DNA from: Ramazzottius varieornatus
Taxonomy: Eukaryota > Tardigrada > Eutardigrada > Parachela > Ramazzottiidae
DNA length: 64,000 nt
Direction: 5' to 3'
Assembly (NCBI GenBank): GCA_001949185.1
Contig: BDGG01000024.1
Location: 68,828-132,827, forward strand
Positions 43,750 to 54,494 of the stretch are shown in pieces. The position numbers and the translations under genes are program-made. How positions within the stretch are numbered: position 1 is the first letter of the stretch; each line of letters begins with the position of its first letter. The notes under the pieces were generated by a model. It was not told the origin of the DNA. It saw only the letters and a program-made list of their open reading frames with translations, and searched no databases.

Positions 43750-46178
43750 ACTTCGCTGCCGCATAGTTCGACAGAAATCAGTATTGTTTTCGCTGCCTGA
43801 AGGCTTTTGACAGACGCGAGTCTCACCGCTGCAGATACACCTGCAAACAGTGCCTGCGCAGTAATTGTCCAGCACGGAATGCCGTGGAGTCGAAGCAGTA
43901 CCGGCGTGATCGGAGAAAAAGAAGAACAAGTTTGACGTGAACCGCGAACTGATCCGTTACTGCGTTCAAGACGTTCGGACACTGAAAGCCTGCGCCGAGT
44001 CTCTGCGTCAGCAATTCCAAGACCTGTCCGGTGGACTGTGCATCTTTTCGTGTGCTTTGACCATCGCGGGAGTGTGTGGATATTTTTGGCGATGCCGAAT
44101 GTTAAGGGAAGAGGAAGTGGAGCTGGTGCATCGCCCGTCGAAACGAGCCAGCTCGGTCAAGGCGCAAAGGTGGTTGCGCATGATGGCTGACGAAGACAAT
44201 GTAATCGAGATGGAGACGGAAGTACACATTGGATCATATTATGTCGACGGCTTTGATAACGACACGTCAACAGTATACGAATTTTACGGTAAGCCGGCAC
44301 TTCCTCCAGTGAGCAGAACGAATTGGCAGTTTTCTTTTTGCTCCCACAGGATGTCTCCATCATGGGCACGATACGCACACTCGACCGGAAACTGTTCACC
44401 CGTGGCTCAAGCAGTCAATGGGTGACTTGTTTCGTCGGACAATGGCTCGAGAACGGCAGATCATCCAGCTGGGCTACCGCGTCAAGTCGATCTGGGAATG
44501 TGAGTTTGACCGGCTAATGAAATCCGACGCCGGTCTACGGCGGGAACTAGATTCGGCTGTTATCGTGACACGTCTGGAACCGCGCGCCAGTTTATACGGT
44601 GAGTGGACCTCAGAGTAGGACAATCACACAGCACGTCCACGACTAGTTTTTATTTGGTACAGGTGGACGCGTCAATGGTACCGTTTTACATCATCGGTGT
44701 CGTGCCGGAGAAGAAATCCATTACCGCGACGTCATCTCGGAGTACCCGTGAGTTACTGCACACGGTGCCGCACTGAGTTGTTTTCGTACGTACGTGTGCA
44801 TATATCTACAGGTTCGTCAACAAGACCAAACGGTATCCAGTGGGTAAACACACCGTCATTACTCGCAATTTCGTTGACGATGTAACGGCGTACTTTGGCC
44901 TACTGAAGATAAAGATACTACCACCCCGCGACCTGTGGATCCCCGTACTACCGTACCGTACATCCAAGCTCACCTTCCCTCTGTGCCTCTGTGCTGACAC
45001 CGATCAGTGTACGCCCTGCCAGCATGACGATGAGGAACGGGCCCTGCTGGGAGTATGGTGTTCACCGGAAGTTGAGAAAGCCTTCGAACGGGGCTACCGC
45101 GTCCTCCAGTGTTACGAGATGTGGCATTATTCCGAGTCCAGAGAACGACTTGTCGCCGAGTACATAGACCACTTTTTAGCCTTAAAAACACAAGCCTCTG
45201 ACTGGCCCGCCGGAGTGAAAACCGACGCGGAAAAGGAGGCATTTCTGCGGGACTTCCTTCAAACTGAAGGTGTCCAATTGGACCGAGAGAAGATGGAGAA
45301 AACTCCTGGTATGAGAGCACTAGCCAAGCTCTGTTTGAAAGGGAAAGGGAAAAACCTGCACCCTCATAGTCCGTCAGTGTCATGTTTATTTTTTCCTAGT
45401 TTCTGGGAAAGTTGGCGATGCGAGACAATAAACCCGCTACCATTTTTATCAAGGACCCACACAAATTTCACGAGTTTCTCAATTCAACTCAGTACAACGT
45501 CACGTCCTTTGATTTGATCAACGAAGATGTGCTGCAACTATCGTATACGTTACAAGAGGAGTTTGTGGAAACCAACCCGAAGACTAACGTGGTCTTGGCA
45601 GCGTAAGTGTACGGGAACAGGAGAACGCGGAATGACCATGCGAAGACAAATAAATAAAAATCACTTTCTTGCGTAGGTTCACGACAGCCCATGCTCGCTT
45701 ACATCTGTTGCAGTACTTGGAGATGTGTGGAAGGCGGACCCTCTACTTTGACACTGACAGCATCATCTACGTGTGTGGCGACGGTGATATCCCCTTATCG
45801 ACGGGAAATACCCTGGGATGTTTGACCAGTGAGCTGGAAGAAGGGGAACACATTGTGGAATTTTGTGCCACCGGCGCCAAGTCTTATTCGTACATTACCA
45901 ACAAGGGCCACGCGGTCTGCAAAGTGAAGGGCTTCACGCTGACGCGCTGTGCTGGACGCGTCATCAACTTCCACACCATGCGCGACCTGTTGACGGTTCC
46001 CGGTCCCCAAGTTTTACCTGTCCACTATCCGTTCAACATTCGCCGTCGCAAGAGAGAGCTGGAGATCGACGCAGTGCCCGTTGTTAAAAAGTTCCAGCCG
46101 ACATATACGGACAAACGAGTGGTTGATACAGCGACGTGGGCCAGCACGCCCTATGGTTATGACATGGCTCTGTTATAG
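43750..46178 (+). pseudogene. Protein-primed family-B DNA polymerase, exonuclease region deleted
   Basis: A cysteine/histidine block (CFRC, HRC, CKQC) at about 43775-43870 matches the usual start of Polinton polymerases. It is followed almost directly by the Exo III region (IRYCVQDVRTL, about 43955). Exo I and Exo II, normally some 300 residues between them, are absent. Downstream exons with GT-AG borders end at 44288, 44596 and 44747 and start at 44350, 44663, 44812 and 45677. They carry the motif A region (DVISEYP), part of the motif B region (around 45330-45420, ambiguous splicing) and motif C (YFDTDSIIY), ending PYGYDM at 46178. It replicated the element in the family. This copy lacks proofreading motifs and is probably inactive. 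Confidence 0.8.
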
Positions 46179-46232
46179 TCTACTGTGGTTTGTGGTCGAA
46201 TTTCCCTGCTGTGGTATTTTATCACTAGACGT

Positions 46233-46238
46233 AATAAA
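46233..46238 (+). terminator. Polyadenylation signal AATAAA of the polymerase gene
   Basis: Lies 55 bp after the polymerase stop codon. Confidence 0.55.
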
Positions 46239-46532
46239 AGATGGCTGAAGAAGTGAACGAGCCAGTTCGGTAGCGGCGTGACACAGGCCAGAGTTTCCTC
46301 GCAAGCGGAAAATTTCAAAAATATCTAAAAGAGCCAACGAAATCACGATAAAAATGGTTAAGGTTAGACCAAGCCACGGCGGAAGGAGGTGAGCTCGAGA
46401 AGGTCTAGGGCTGTAAGATGGGTAGAGGGGAGGGGACAAACCAGGAATTCCCGATGAGGCCATGATGGCAGCGATGGTCACTAGCTGGCTATGTTGTTGT
46501 GTACAAGAGCTACTTAAATGCCAGTACGTAAT

Positions 46533-48402
46533 TTAAGAAAGTAAAATTTCTTTGCGGTCGCGGATCAGCTGGCTGCGCACGGGGCAGTGTGTCATGGCCG
46601 CGCCGCAGCGTCCGCAGGTGCAGACGTGTTGGCACGGCTCGAAGAACACCGACGACTGGAAGTCCAAGCAGATCTTGCAGCGCAGTATATTACGCAAGGC
46701 TTCCTCATTTCCGTTGGTCAGCTGGGCTCGGTCCGCATCGCGCATGGCTTCCTGGTTGATCAACGTCTGTTTGCGTTCTTCGATGCGTTTCAGCAGGGCT
46801 TCGTAGCTCCAGACAACGTCGTGCGTCGAGTCCAGGTCCAACACATACTCGGCATGTCCATAGTCATCGGGCCAGTGCAGACGGATACAGCGCAACAAGG
46901 CTTGCTTGCCTGCAAAGAAGAAAATCATCATTCAGTTTCCACGCGGTCAGCAGCAGCAGTGGAGGAGAAAGTCGTTCCCTGAAAGCGACTTTCTCCCCTG
47001 ACCCGCTGCGGAGCAGAAAGTCATCTTCAGCCAATGACTTTACACTCCAGTGCCTACTTTCCAAGCCGCGGTACAAGGTGGAGGAATGCCCACGCAGGAT
47101 GGAGCAGACGTTGTTGACGAAGCAGACAACACGGGTGTTGATGACGTAGGCACAAGTCGCTGCCGCCTGCACGTGTCCCACCCACGGGTCGACATCGTTA
47201 CCGCGCACCTCCACTTGGACATGCAGTAGAAGCAGCGAACGATGGCGGGGAAGCCTCCTGTAACAAAAGAAGTCAGGACTTCAGGAGAGAGAAAGGTGTA
47301 AAACCGATCTGCAACAAAAATAACGGCAGTCAGGGACTCGATAGCCTGACGAGTATCCCAACAACGGTCCGTCTGGACCGCGTAGCGGTCGGACGGACTA
47401 TTGTTGGGCCTTTTGAGAAACGGAGAAGTTTTTCGGGCAAACCGCTGGTTTTGGCCGGCGGGACCTTTCTCACTCTAGTGTTGAGACAGAGCTGCTGTAT
47501 TGCGCGGCCCAGGGTACTGCCGAGTCGGTGGGCTGCGCGTGACGGACTTACGTTTGAAGTAGAAGCCGGCCATGGCCAAGGACGATGCCATGCCCCACAG
47601 TCGCGTGAGCCAGTACGGGTTGCATTACGAAACGAAGCGAGCAGCGTACGAAGACATGTCACGACGCTTGGAGGCTGGCGGGGTCATACAGTACTCCAGA
47701 GCGTCCTGCAGCGGATCGACGGTGGCCGGATATCCGGGATTCAAGGTGGCTTGGTTCTCCAGATCGTGCTGGCTCGTTCGTCCTTCACACAAATGACGCT
47801 GAGTGGTGAAGACCTCGATGCTGGTGATCCCAGTCTTATGGCAAGCGCAGTTCATGGTTGACGCCCGAGCAGTACCAACCACGGCCAGCCAGTTCCATCT
47901 TGCGGCTAGCGCTGATGGGACAGAAGCGAAACGAAGCCAGCCGGTTGAACTGGCTATAGACGGGCAGACGCGCATCTTGCATCAGTTCGCCGCAGTGCAT
48001 GGTGGACCAGGTGCGCGAGAGGAATCCCATCGGGTTGGGCGGCGGCGGGAGCGGTGGATGAGATGCGGCGTTGTTGTTGTTGTTGGCGGTCGGCGGCGGC
48101 GGGCCTGGAGCTGGATGGTTGTTGCTATCGATGGAGGCCACAGCGGCTGCGACGGCGGCGTTCGCTGCTGCCTCGTTCTCCAAAATGGCTGCCGCTTCCA
48201 CTTCCATCACGGGAATCAGCAATGCTCCGTCATCGTCCACCACGTCCATGATGTCATCGGCGTCAGAGTCACCGTCGCTGTCCGCGATGCCATGGTCGAC
48301 GTTGTTGGTGACGAGGAAACTACCAGGAGCCCCAGCACTGGGCGCCGATACGGGTAAGACCGGTGGAGGGGTGGGCGTACCGCGAAACGCCGGGCTGGCC
48401 AT
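46533..48402 (-). pseudogene. Inhibitor-of-apoptosis-like protein: BIR, BIR, RING
   Basis: The plausible start is ATG 48402, 43 bp from a TATA box. The N-terminus is low-complexity and acidic with P and N runs. A BIR-like region begins near 48000 (RLPVYSQFNRLASF...LAGRGWY) and changes frame near 47850, before CACHKTG. A second BIR has RFV...LAMAGFYF (to 47552), then VRCFYC...W (exon 47257-47058) and, one frame over, NDVDPWVGHV. The last exon (46909-46533) ends in a C3HC4 RING: CKICLD, FFEPCQHVCTCGRC, HCP. Two frame changes suggest decay, though the RING exon is open. In the family such proteins block caspases and act as ubiquitin ligases, as in baculovirus IAPs. Confidence 0.75.
46961..47048. 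repeat. Two hairpins of the AGAAAGTC family inside the IAP intron
   Basis: 46961-46998 (GGAGGAGAAAGTCG...CGACTTTCTCCCC) and 47010-47048 (GGAGCAGAAAGTCA...TGACTTTACACTCC) are both well paired. They lie in the intron before the RING exon. Confidence 0.7.
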
Positions 48403-48444
48403 GATGCACAAAGAATGGACATTGAACGGATGAAACGTTGCCGG

Positions 48445-48451
48445 TTTTATA
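48445..48451 (-). promoter_or_regulatory. TATA box for the IAP-like gene
   Basis: TATAAAA on the minus strand, 43 bp upstream of ATG 48402. A plus-strand TATA box lies 184 bp away, so the two genes share a divergent promoter. Confidence 0.6.
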
Positions 48452-48634
48452 CACCAACAATCCTAAACTCAACAGTAACCCCCCCCCCTTTTCCATGAAA
48501 ACCACAACGGCTGTTTTGCGTAAAATCCATCCCGCCCATTGGCGCAAGAACCATGTTAGCAGTGTGGCGTAAGATCCATGCAGCCGGTATGGCGTGAAAA
48601 GTGCCCCTTCCGTGACATGCTGCCGGACGCCGCA

Positions 48635-48642
48635 TATAAAAG
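48635..48642 (+). promoter_or_regulatory. TATA box (TATAAAAG) for the 399-residue gene
   Basis: Consensus TATA sequence about 190 bp upstream of ATG 48829; the leader contains GCC and CAC repeats. Confidence 0.6.
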
Positions 48643-48828
48643 GCAGGAGGACTATGCTCCGAAGCTTGCATTCATTCATTCTCTAACGCCGCCGCCGCCG
48701 GCCACCACCACCACCACCACCGTCACTTCCTTTCTTTTCGAAAAGTTTCCTGTTCTGGGCTTGCCTCGTTACGTTTTGGGTCTGTCCCTGTGGACTATTG
48801 TAGGTTGTGTGATGGACAACACCAACCG

Positions 48829-50194
48829 ATGGCACCACCTCCGAAATTCGCCAGGACCAAGACTGTTCGCGTCAAGCCCCAAGTTCCCAAACTGGACCTG
48901 GTCGGAGGTCAACCACGGCTGGCCACCGATCAACCCACCACACCACCTACGCCAACTCCCAGCAGTGTGCAGTGTAAGCTTAAGTTCCCCACTGTTAGCA
49001 ACTGCGCGAAGAATGCTGCGGTGGCTCCTCAGCGGGATCTACAAGACTTTGTTCTCCTCAGCAGCAACAATAAGCGCTACGTCAACGAGGACCTCAACAT
49101 TGAACACAAGCGAAAGTTCCCCACCGGAAAACCAGCCTTCCTGTACCAAGGGTTCCCTGTGATGAAGTTTGGGTACGCTACTCGAATTTTATTGTTTCAT
49201 TATTCGTTATGGTTTCAATGTTATATTTTTTTCCCTCTCCTCTTCGTAGGTACGACAAGTTCTGCTGCCGGCGCTTGACGGACGAGAACGAGCTGGAAGC
49301 TGTCATTGGCGACTTCACCTGCGATCCTCCGGGCTCCGGCAAATGGGAACCGGGAGCCAAGCACGTGGTTCTCAACAAGGAGCAACTGCTGCGCCTGGTT
49401 GGGCTCATCTTCAACAACTTCACGACTAACTGCCGTGACGCCAAGGTCGCTGATACCGGTGCCAAACTGTCCTCCATGTACAACCTGGGGAAGGAGGTCC
49501 ACTTTGTCTGGTGTGCCTACAACGACACGGCCATGGCTAACGTCCGCCAGTACTTCCGGCGCGCCGATGGTGACATGCAAGCAACCAGCCAAGGCGTCTC
49601 GCTGACGCCCAAAGCCTACGACTCCTTCCGGACTGGCATCATGGACCTGACGCTAATGATAAAAGCTGAGAAGGTCCTGAGCTTCCGCACTGGTCCAATC
49701 CCTCCCCTACCCAAACCCAACCTAGAAGAACTGATCATGGGCCTGCCTTTCGTCATGTTCAAACAGTGGCTCTCGCGACTGGAAGAAAAGTGTGACAAGT
49801 GTCAGCAGCTTCGTCTGGTCTTCAAGGAGCCGTTGCGCCGGGACGCAGCGCACACCTGTCACTGGGGACGAACGGAGCTGACCTTGGACCAATGCATGAA
49901 GGCGGAAATTTTCCGCGAACTTCTCCACAGCAAGCGGGTCTTTGGTACGGGGAAGTTACAGCGGGCATTTTGTTTGTTAGTGGAATGCAAAAGTACCTAA
50001 CAACGATTTTAACCGCTGCAACTTTTGCTACAGGTATGCTGCTCCTGCTGAAGCCCTACGGAGATGCCAGCAACTTTGACAACTTGCTGCAGTTCCCGAT
50101 CCAGGATTTCCTCCTCACCCACAAGGCGGACCTGTTCGAGCAAATGAAGGTGATTGCCCACGAAGAGCTGAAGATAACCAAGATTGTGGAGTAG
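48829..50194 (+). CDS. Intact 3-exon Polinton gene of unknown function, 399 residues
   Basis: Exons 48829-49172, 49250-49944 and 50034-50194 (TAG) join through 77- and 89-bp GT-AG introns to an unbroken 399-residue frame. The N-terminus is basic and proline-rich (TTPPTPTPSS). The main exon is a cysteine-containing globular region with GDFTCDPPGSGKWEPG, KHVVLNKEQLLRLVGLIFNNF, and a CDKCQQLR...HTCHWGR cluster that could bind a metal ion. The C-terminus is helical. I recognise no family; GSGKW is not a convincing Walker A loop. Alone among the larger spliced genes it shows no stop or frameshift. Its own TATA box and head-to-head arrangement with the IAP-like gene suggest early, co-regulated expression. 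Confidence 0.7.
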
Positions 50195-51103
50195 TCTCCT
50201 TTAAGCCAGGTGAGGACCGGAAGATTAATTGTGCCTCTCTTTTGACCATAAATTGATTATTCGGTTCTCACGCAGGTTCCGCCTAGCCCGTGACCATCAC
50301 ATGGTAAGGACCAACGAAATTACTTAGTGCTGTACCAGTCACTGAGTATTCTTTGGTTTCTTCACAGTCCTATCAGCTAGCGTCGAATCATTCGAGAAAC
50401 ACCCAACACCGCAATACCAGTTTACCATTTATCTTTATTGCACAAATTCTCTTGCACTTTGTCTAACTAGTACCGTCTTGTACACCCGTGTTTTTAGATC
50501 GAAAAAGTTATTCATAAATTGACAAACCATCTTTTCGCTATCGCGCGTGTCTCGTCAGTAAACAAGTGAATAAGATTCTATGTAAGATTGGCCTCTTCAG
50601 TGGTTTTTGTTGTCGTCGACAGCCATATCGCCGGAGTGAAAAGTCACTCTGGCAAGTCGACTTTCTACCCTTGCGCCGGAGTGACGTCATATCACCGCAA
50701 CGGAGTAGAAAGTATACTGGGCAAATCGACCTTGTACTCTGGACACGGGCTGACGTCACTGTAGAGCACCGGAGGAAAAAGTCGATTCAGAAGAAGCACT
50801 TTCTCCTCTGCTGCAGTAATAAGACGTCTTCCCCCTGCCTAGATTCGAAAATCCATTGGGTAATGTTACCTCTGACTCTACGGCTGGAAAATACCGATCG
50901 GTTTTATCCCTGCGTATTTTTTCCCTTATCATGTTCGTTGTTATCCAGTACTTCGACAGTGACACAACAGCAATGGTTTACTATCGAGTTCGATGAGACA
51001 TGGTAATACAGTATACTAACTGGTACGCCTACAACGAGGAAATACTCAGATAAAAACGAGAAAAATACTACAAAACGCACTATTCCGCCTGTTCCATCCA
51101 AAA
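50195..51103. other. Intergenic with inverted protease fragment and module copy 2
   Basis: 50430-50620 (minus) is a diverged, truncated copy of the 3' end of the protease gene, sharing TTGTTTACTGA, AAGATGGTTTGTCAA and ACACGGGTGTACAA blocks. 50632-50906 is the reverse complement of the hairpin/CRE module at 41754-42017. On the minus strand the module lies upstream of the protease fragment, whereas the first module copy lies downstream of the protease. Confidence 0.75.
50632..50906. promoter_or_regulatory. Hairpin/CRE module, copy 2 (inverted)
   Basis: Hairpins at 50633-50670, 50702-50741 and 50771-50810, with TGACGTCA at 50682-50689 and 50751-50758. About 95 percent identical to copy 1 in reverse complement, which is much closer than the neighbouring protease fragments are to each other. 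Confidence 0.6.
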
Positions 51104-54100
51104 TCAGGGAGACGCGGCGGTGGGCACACGTTTCCCGTTTTCGAAGACGTACCCAATCATACCTCGGTAAACGGCTTGGCCGCATCTGCAGCGAATGCCG
51201 TCGCCTAACCGCTCCACCTGGTACCGATAATTGTACGTTAATTCTTCATTAACTCCAATTACTCTATTCCCAACTAGTTTGAGACAAGGTAAGCCGTCCT
51301 TTGTCCAATTCTCGACACTCTAGTTCGGATCACAGGAGTGATTCACGAATCGCATTGTGCCGCCTTTCTTTCGTGCATCAACAAAAAACGGACCGCCGTG
51401 GTTCGTCGCACTGTGCAGCTGCATTATGTAGCAGCCGTTGGCGCCCTTCCGAAGTCGCTTCTTCTTCTCCGTAGCATCGATCACTTCTCCATGGTACGAT
51501 CCAATGATCTTTCCCTAAAATAGGCAGGAAGAAAACAGCAGCTGTACGATAAGGTACTGGCAAATGAGCTTTACACAACTTATAGTCTTACTCACTCGTG
51601 GAATCACCTCCTTGGCCACAACCATCTTGTCTCCATCCGGATGATCCACCACATCCACCTTTGCCCACTTGTGCACGTCGCGAAGATCTCTGTTGTTGCA
51701 GTGTCGAGGTGGATTGTTTTTCAGGTCCTTACAATCATTCGGGCATTCTTCCTTCATGACGTGCCTGTTGCTGTATTGGTTGCCGGTCGGATTGTCGCCA
51801 CAGCGAGCCGGCATATCTTCAGGACAGTCACAAATCTGGTCGCCGGAAGTCTCCGAATCTGACGAGCCACCCCGCTTCTTTCGCTTCTTCCTGTTCACAA
51901 GCTCTCCCCAATCATTGTCCTGCAGCGAATTTGTACTAGATTATTTTCCCGCGGAAAACCAAGGTAGAAGGAGTTTACGTACCGCTATTAGTTCGAAAGC
52001 TTTGTCTGATTCGGTACCGGACTCGTCGCCGCTCGAGTCTTCGCCATCTCCGTCACAGTCGTCATCGTCTTCCTCTTCGTCATCCGCCGCGCAGCCCTGC
52101 GAGGCAACAGTGCCCTGCGATGGGCGGTCAAGATAGGAGACCGCTCTGGGTGACGAGGAATTATGAGGGATAGAGCTGGACAGGCTCATCACAGGCGACG
52201 GTGGTTGGCCACTGGTCACGGTCGGTCGCGGAGACGAAGACGTTCCGGGCAGCGGAGTACTCGCTGCTAGAGGGCGAGGGCTAGATGAAGTTTGACGTTG
52301 GAGCGGATGCAGCTGAGACGGAGCACCAGAGGCGGTGGAGGTAGCGCGGGACGTTGTGCGCGAACGATGTGGAATGGCTAGTCGTCCGTTTGACTCCGGT
52401 GTGCGTGAATATCGAGATACCTGGAAAAGTAAATTGGATGGTCAACCAAACATGAGACGGACGACCACAGGTTGCAAGTCTGCAATTCACCGATAAATCT
52501 CGGCCGGGCGATCGTCTGATCTCTTCCGGAGTTCACTTCTTGCGGATCGGAGCGAGCTGCTTGCTGACTGATGACTTCTCGGCGGTTCTGGTTGCACGCG
52601 GCTGTTGCGACCGCTAACAGTTTGAGGAAGCGGCGGCAGAGCAGCGGGACTGGGACTTCGACTGGGCGAAGCAGAAGCTCGAGCACGGCGTCGGACCTAC
52701 AAAACGTAGAACCGACTCACACCAGAGTAATAAAGCGATTCCTCAAACACACTTTCTACTTTACAACTGCGCCAGAGTGAAAAATCGTGCTGTCAAAACG
52801 ACTTTCTACTCTGACGCAGTAATACAGCAAAGATACAGCACCAGAAAATACTATTTCTGTGATTGGCCTCGCGAAAGGGTACCATCCCTTCCGTTGCTAC
52901 TGCTGGATCGACCTCGGTCTGACACACGTGACGCGCTGCCAACGACACTGCGGGCTGTAGACATCCGACTTCTTGTTCCGTTGCGATCAGACAGACAACG
53001 AACAGCTAGTGCCCGTCCACGAGCGCCGGGTGCCCAACCGGAACGACCATGCCTCCGACCACGAGCGACACCTGCCGGAGGGTCGTTGCCACCATGGTCG
53101 TCGTCATCATCGTTTCCACTACCGCCGTCGCCGTCACCATCGTTGTGGTTACCAGTACGGTCAGCCGGTCCATCCTCATCGTTCTGTTTATCGTCGGCTG
53201 TGTCATCATCGTTTGCCCCCACATCCGTTCCCTACTCCGTATCAGACAGATTCTCTTCGGTCTTGTAGGCTTCCCAGTCCCTCTCGTCATGGCTCCCGTC
53301 GGAGTCACCCTCGCGAGGCTCTACACCCAGGATTACAGCATCGGAAGGCCAGTGCTTCTACAAAATACATACAGTACATAAGAATACACAGAATACACGA
53401 ATGTGCTTCCTACTGTAACTCACGTTGACCAGCAGCCGTACTAGCAACCGCCTGAGCTGGTTGACTTTCTTCGCCGACAATGGTGTCGAAGGCACGCGGT
53501 TCTCCTGCGCACAGAAGCTGCTGTACTCGTACGGATCAGGGATGGGCAGCTGCGGATCGGGCGTCTTGAACAAAGAAGGAGTCTGTATTCCTCTCTGCAT
53601 TATTCTGATGATCTGTGTGAGCAGATGCATCAGAGTATGCAGAAGGGAGCGTGTTGCTCTCTCAAGATCGGTCCGGAACCGCTCGAAAGAACCGCGTGGA
53701 TCACGAGCCATCGCATAAGCCAAGGTTACAGCATATGCGCGCTGGATACCTCTGGCTGCTCGCATTCGACGTCTGATCTCCTCTTCCAGCACACTGAGAT
53801 CCAGAAGAACACGTTCCGCCCGGTACCTCTCCTTAGCTAAACCACTTTCCAATTTCCAGTCGCGATTGATGTTCAGATTCATGTAGAATGCTGATCTGCC
53901 CATGAACTTGGTGATGTTCTCCACCAGCTTTTCCGGAACAGCTTCGGTTGTGTTCGCCGCCATACGATGGATCGTGTCGCTGGACTGGACAACGTGCTCC
54001 GCGGTGAGAAGAGTTCCATAGGCGGCAATGGGCTTCACAGGCTTCAGCATGGCGGACAGGCACTGTAAGTCGGCGGATGAGATGGCATCCAGCTTTAGCT

Positions 54101-54494
54101 TCTTGCGGGCCTCCGTGTGGATTTTCGTCAGTACAGATGTTTGTTTGGTGATCAGCTCAGCCAAATAATGACGCGTGACCATCAGGTGGTAATTCACATA
54201 CATGTACTGATCATGGTGGTCATGCATAACCTGCAACTACAATAGAAACAAAGTTAAGTACAAGATACTTGGTAGTTTCGAGTAAACAGATGCAAAGGAT
54301 GGTCGTACCAATTCGTCCTTCTGGTCTTGGTCCATGCTGCGTACCCATGCTGTCGGAAAACTGGCAGGTATGGTGATATCCAGACGTGGGAGCCCGCTGA
54401 TGTCTGCCTTCGTGATTCCCAGAACATACGTGTAGAGGTTCCTCTGATCGGTCCGGCGCTTCTCCTCCTTGGCGATATTCTTTCGGGCCGGCAT
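51104..54494 (-). pseudogene. AWS-SET-postSET methyltransferase-like gene with acidic/RS-rich N-terminal part
   Basis: Candidate exons: 54494-54309, 54236-53424, 53357 to about 52850, 52696-52491, 52420-51983, 51919-51596 and 51514-51104, mostly phase 0. The first two encode a 330-residue helical region. The next are acidic (DDDTADDK, DEEEDDDDCD) and arginine/serine-rich. Exon 51919-51596 has a pre-SET AWS cysteine cluster (CDCPEDMPARCG...YSNR.VMKEECPNDC...HCNNR). The last has SET motifs: FFVDARKKGGTMRFVNHSCDPN split by family spacing, EELTYNY, then post-SET CRCG. In-frame TAGs lie at 53234-53232 and 51322-51320, the latter between NHSCDPN and the catalytic-tyrosine region. Whether this is one gene or two is open. 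Relatives methylate histone H3 lysines. Confidence 0.75.
52768..52819. repeat. Hairpin of the AGAAAGTC family in the SET gene intron
   Basis: CTGCGCCAGAGTGAAAAATCG pairs with CGACTTTCTACTCTGACGCAG around a short loop. It is one of the best-paired members of the family and lies in an intron of the SET-like gene. Confidence 0.75.

Noticed and set aside
47803-48357. Plus-strand 184-codon frame, arginine/glycine-rich
   Set aside because: It is the antisense of the low-complexity N-terminal part of the IAP-like gene.
49330-49350. Walker A loop in the 399-residue protein (PPGSGKWEPG)
   Set aside because: The motif lacks the T/S after GK and has no matching Walker B, so an ATPase call is not justified.
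49221-49592. 123-codon minus frame
   Set aside because: Antisense to the intact 399-residue gene, which has splice sites and a TATA box on the plus strand.
53006-53381. Threonine/valine-rich hydrophobic frames on both strands
   Set aside because: They are shadows of the aspartate-rich (GAT/GAC repeat) exon of the SET-like gene.
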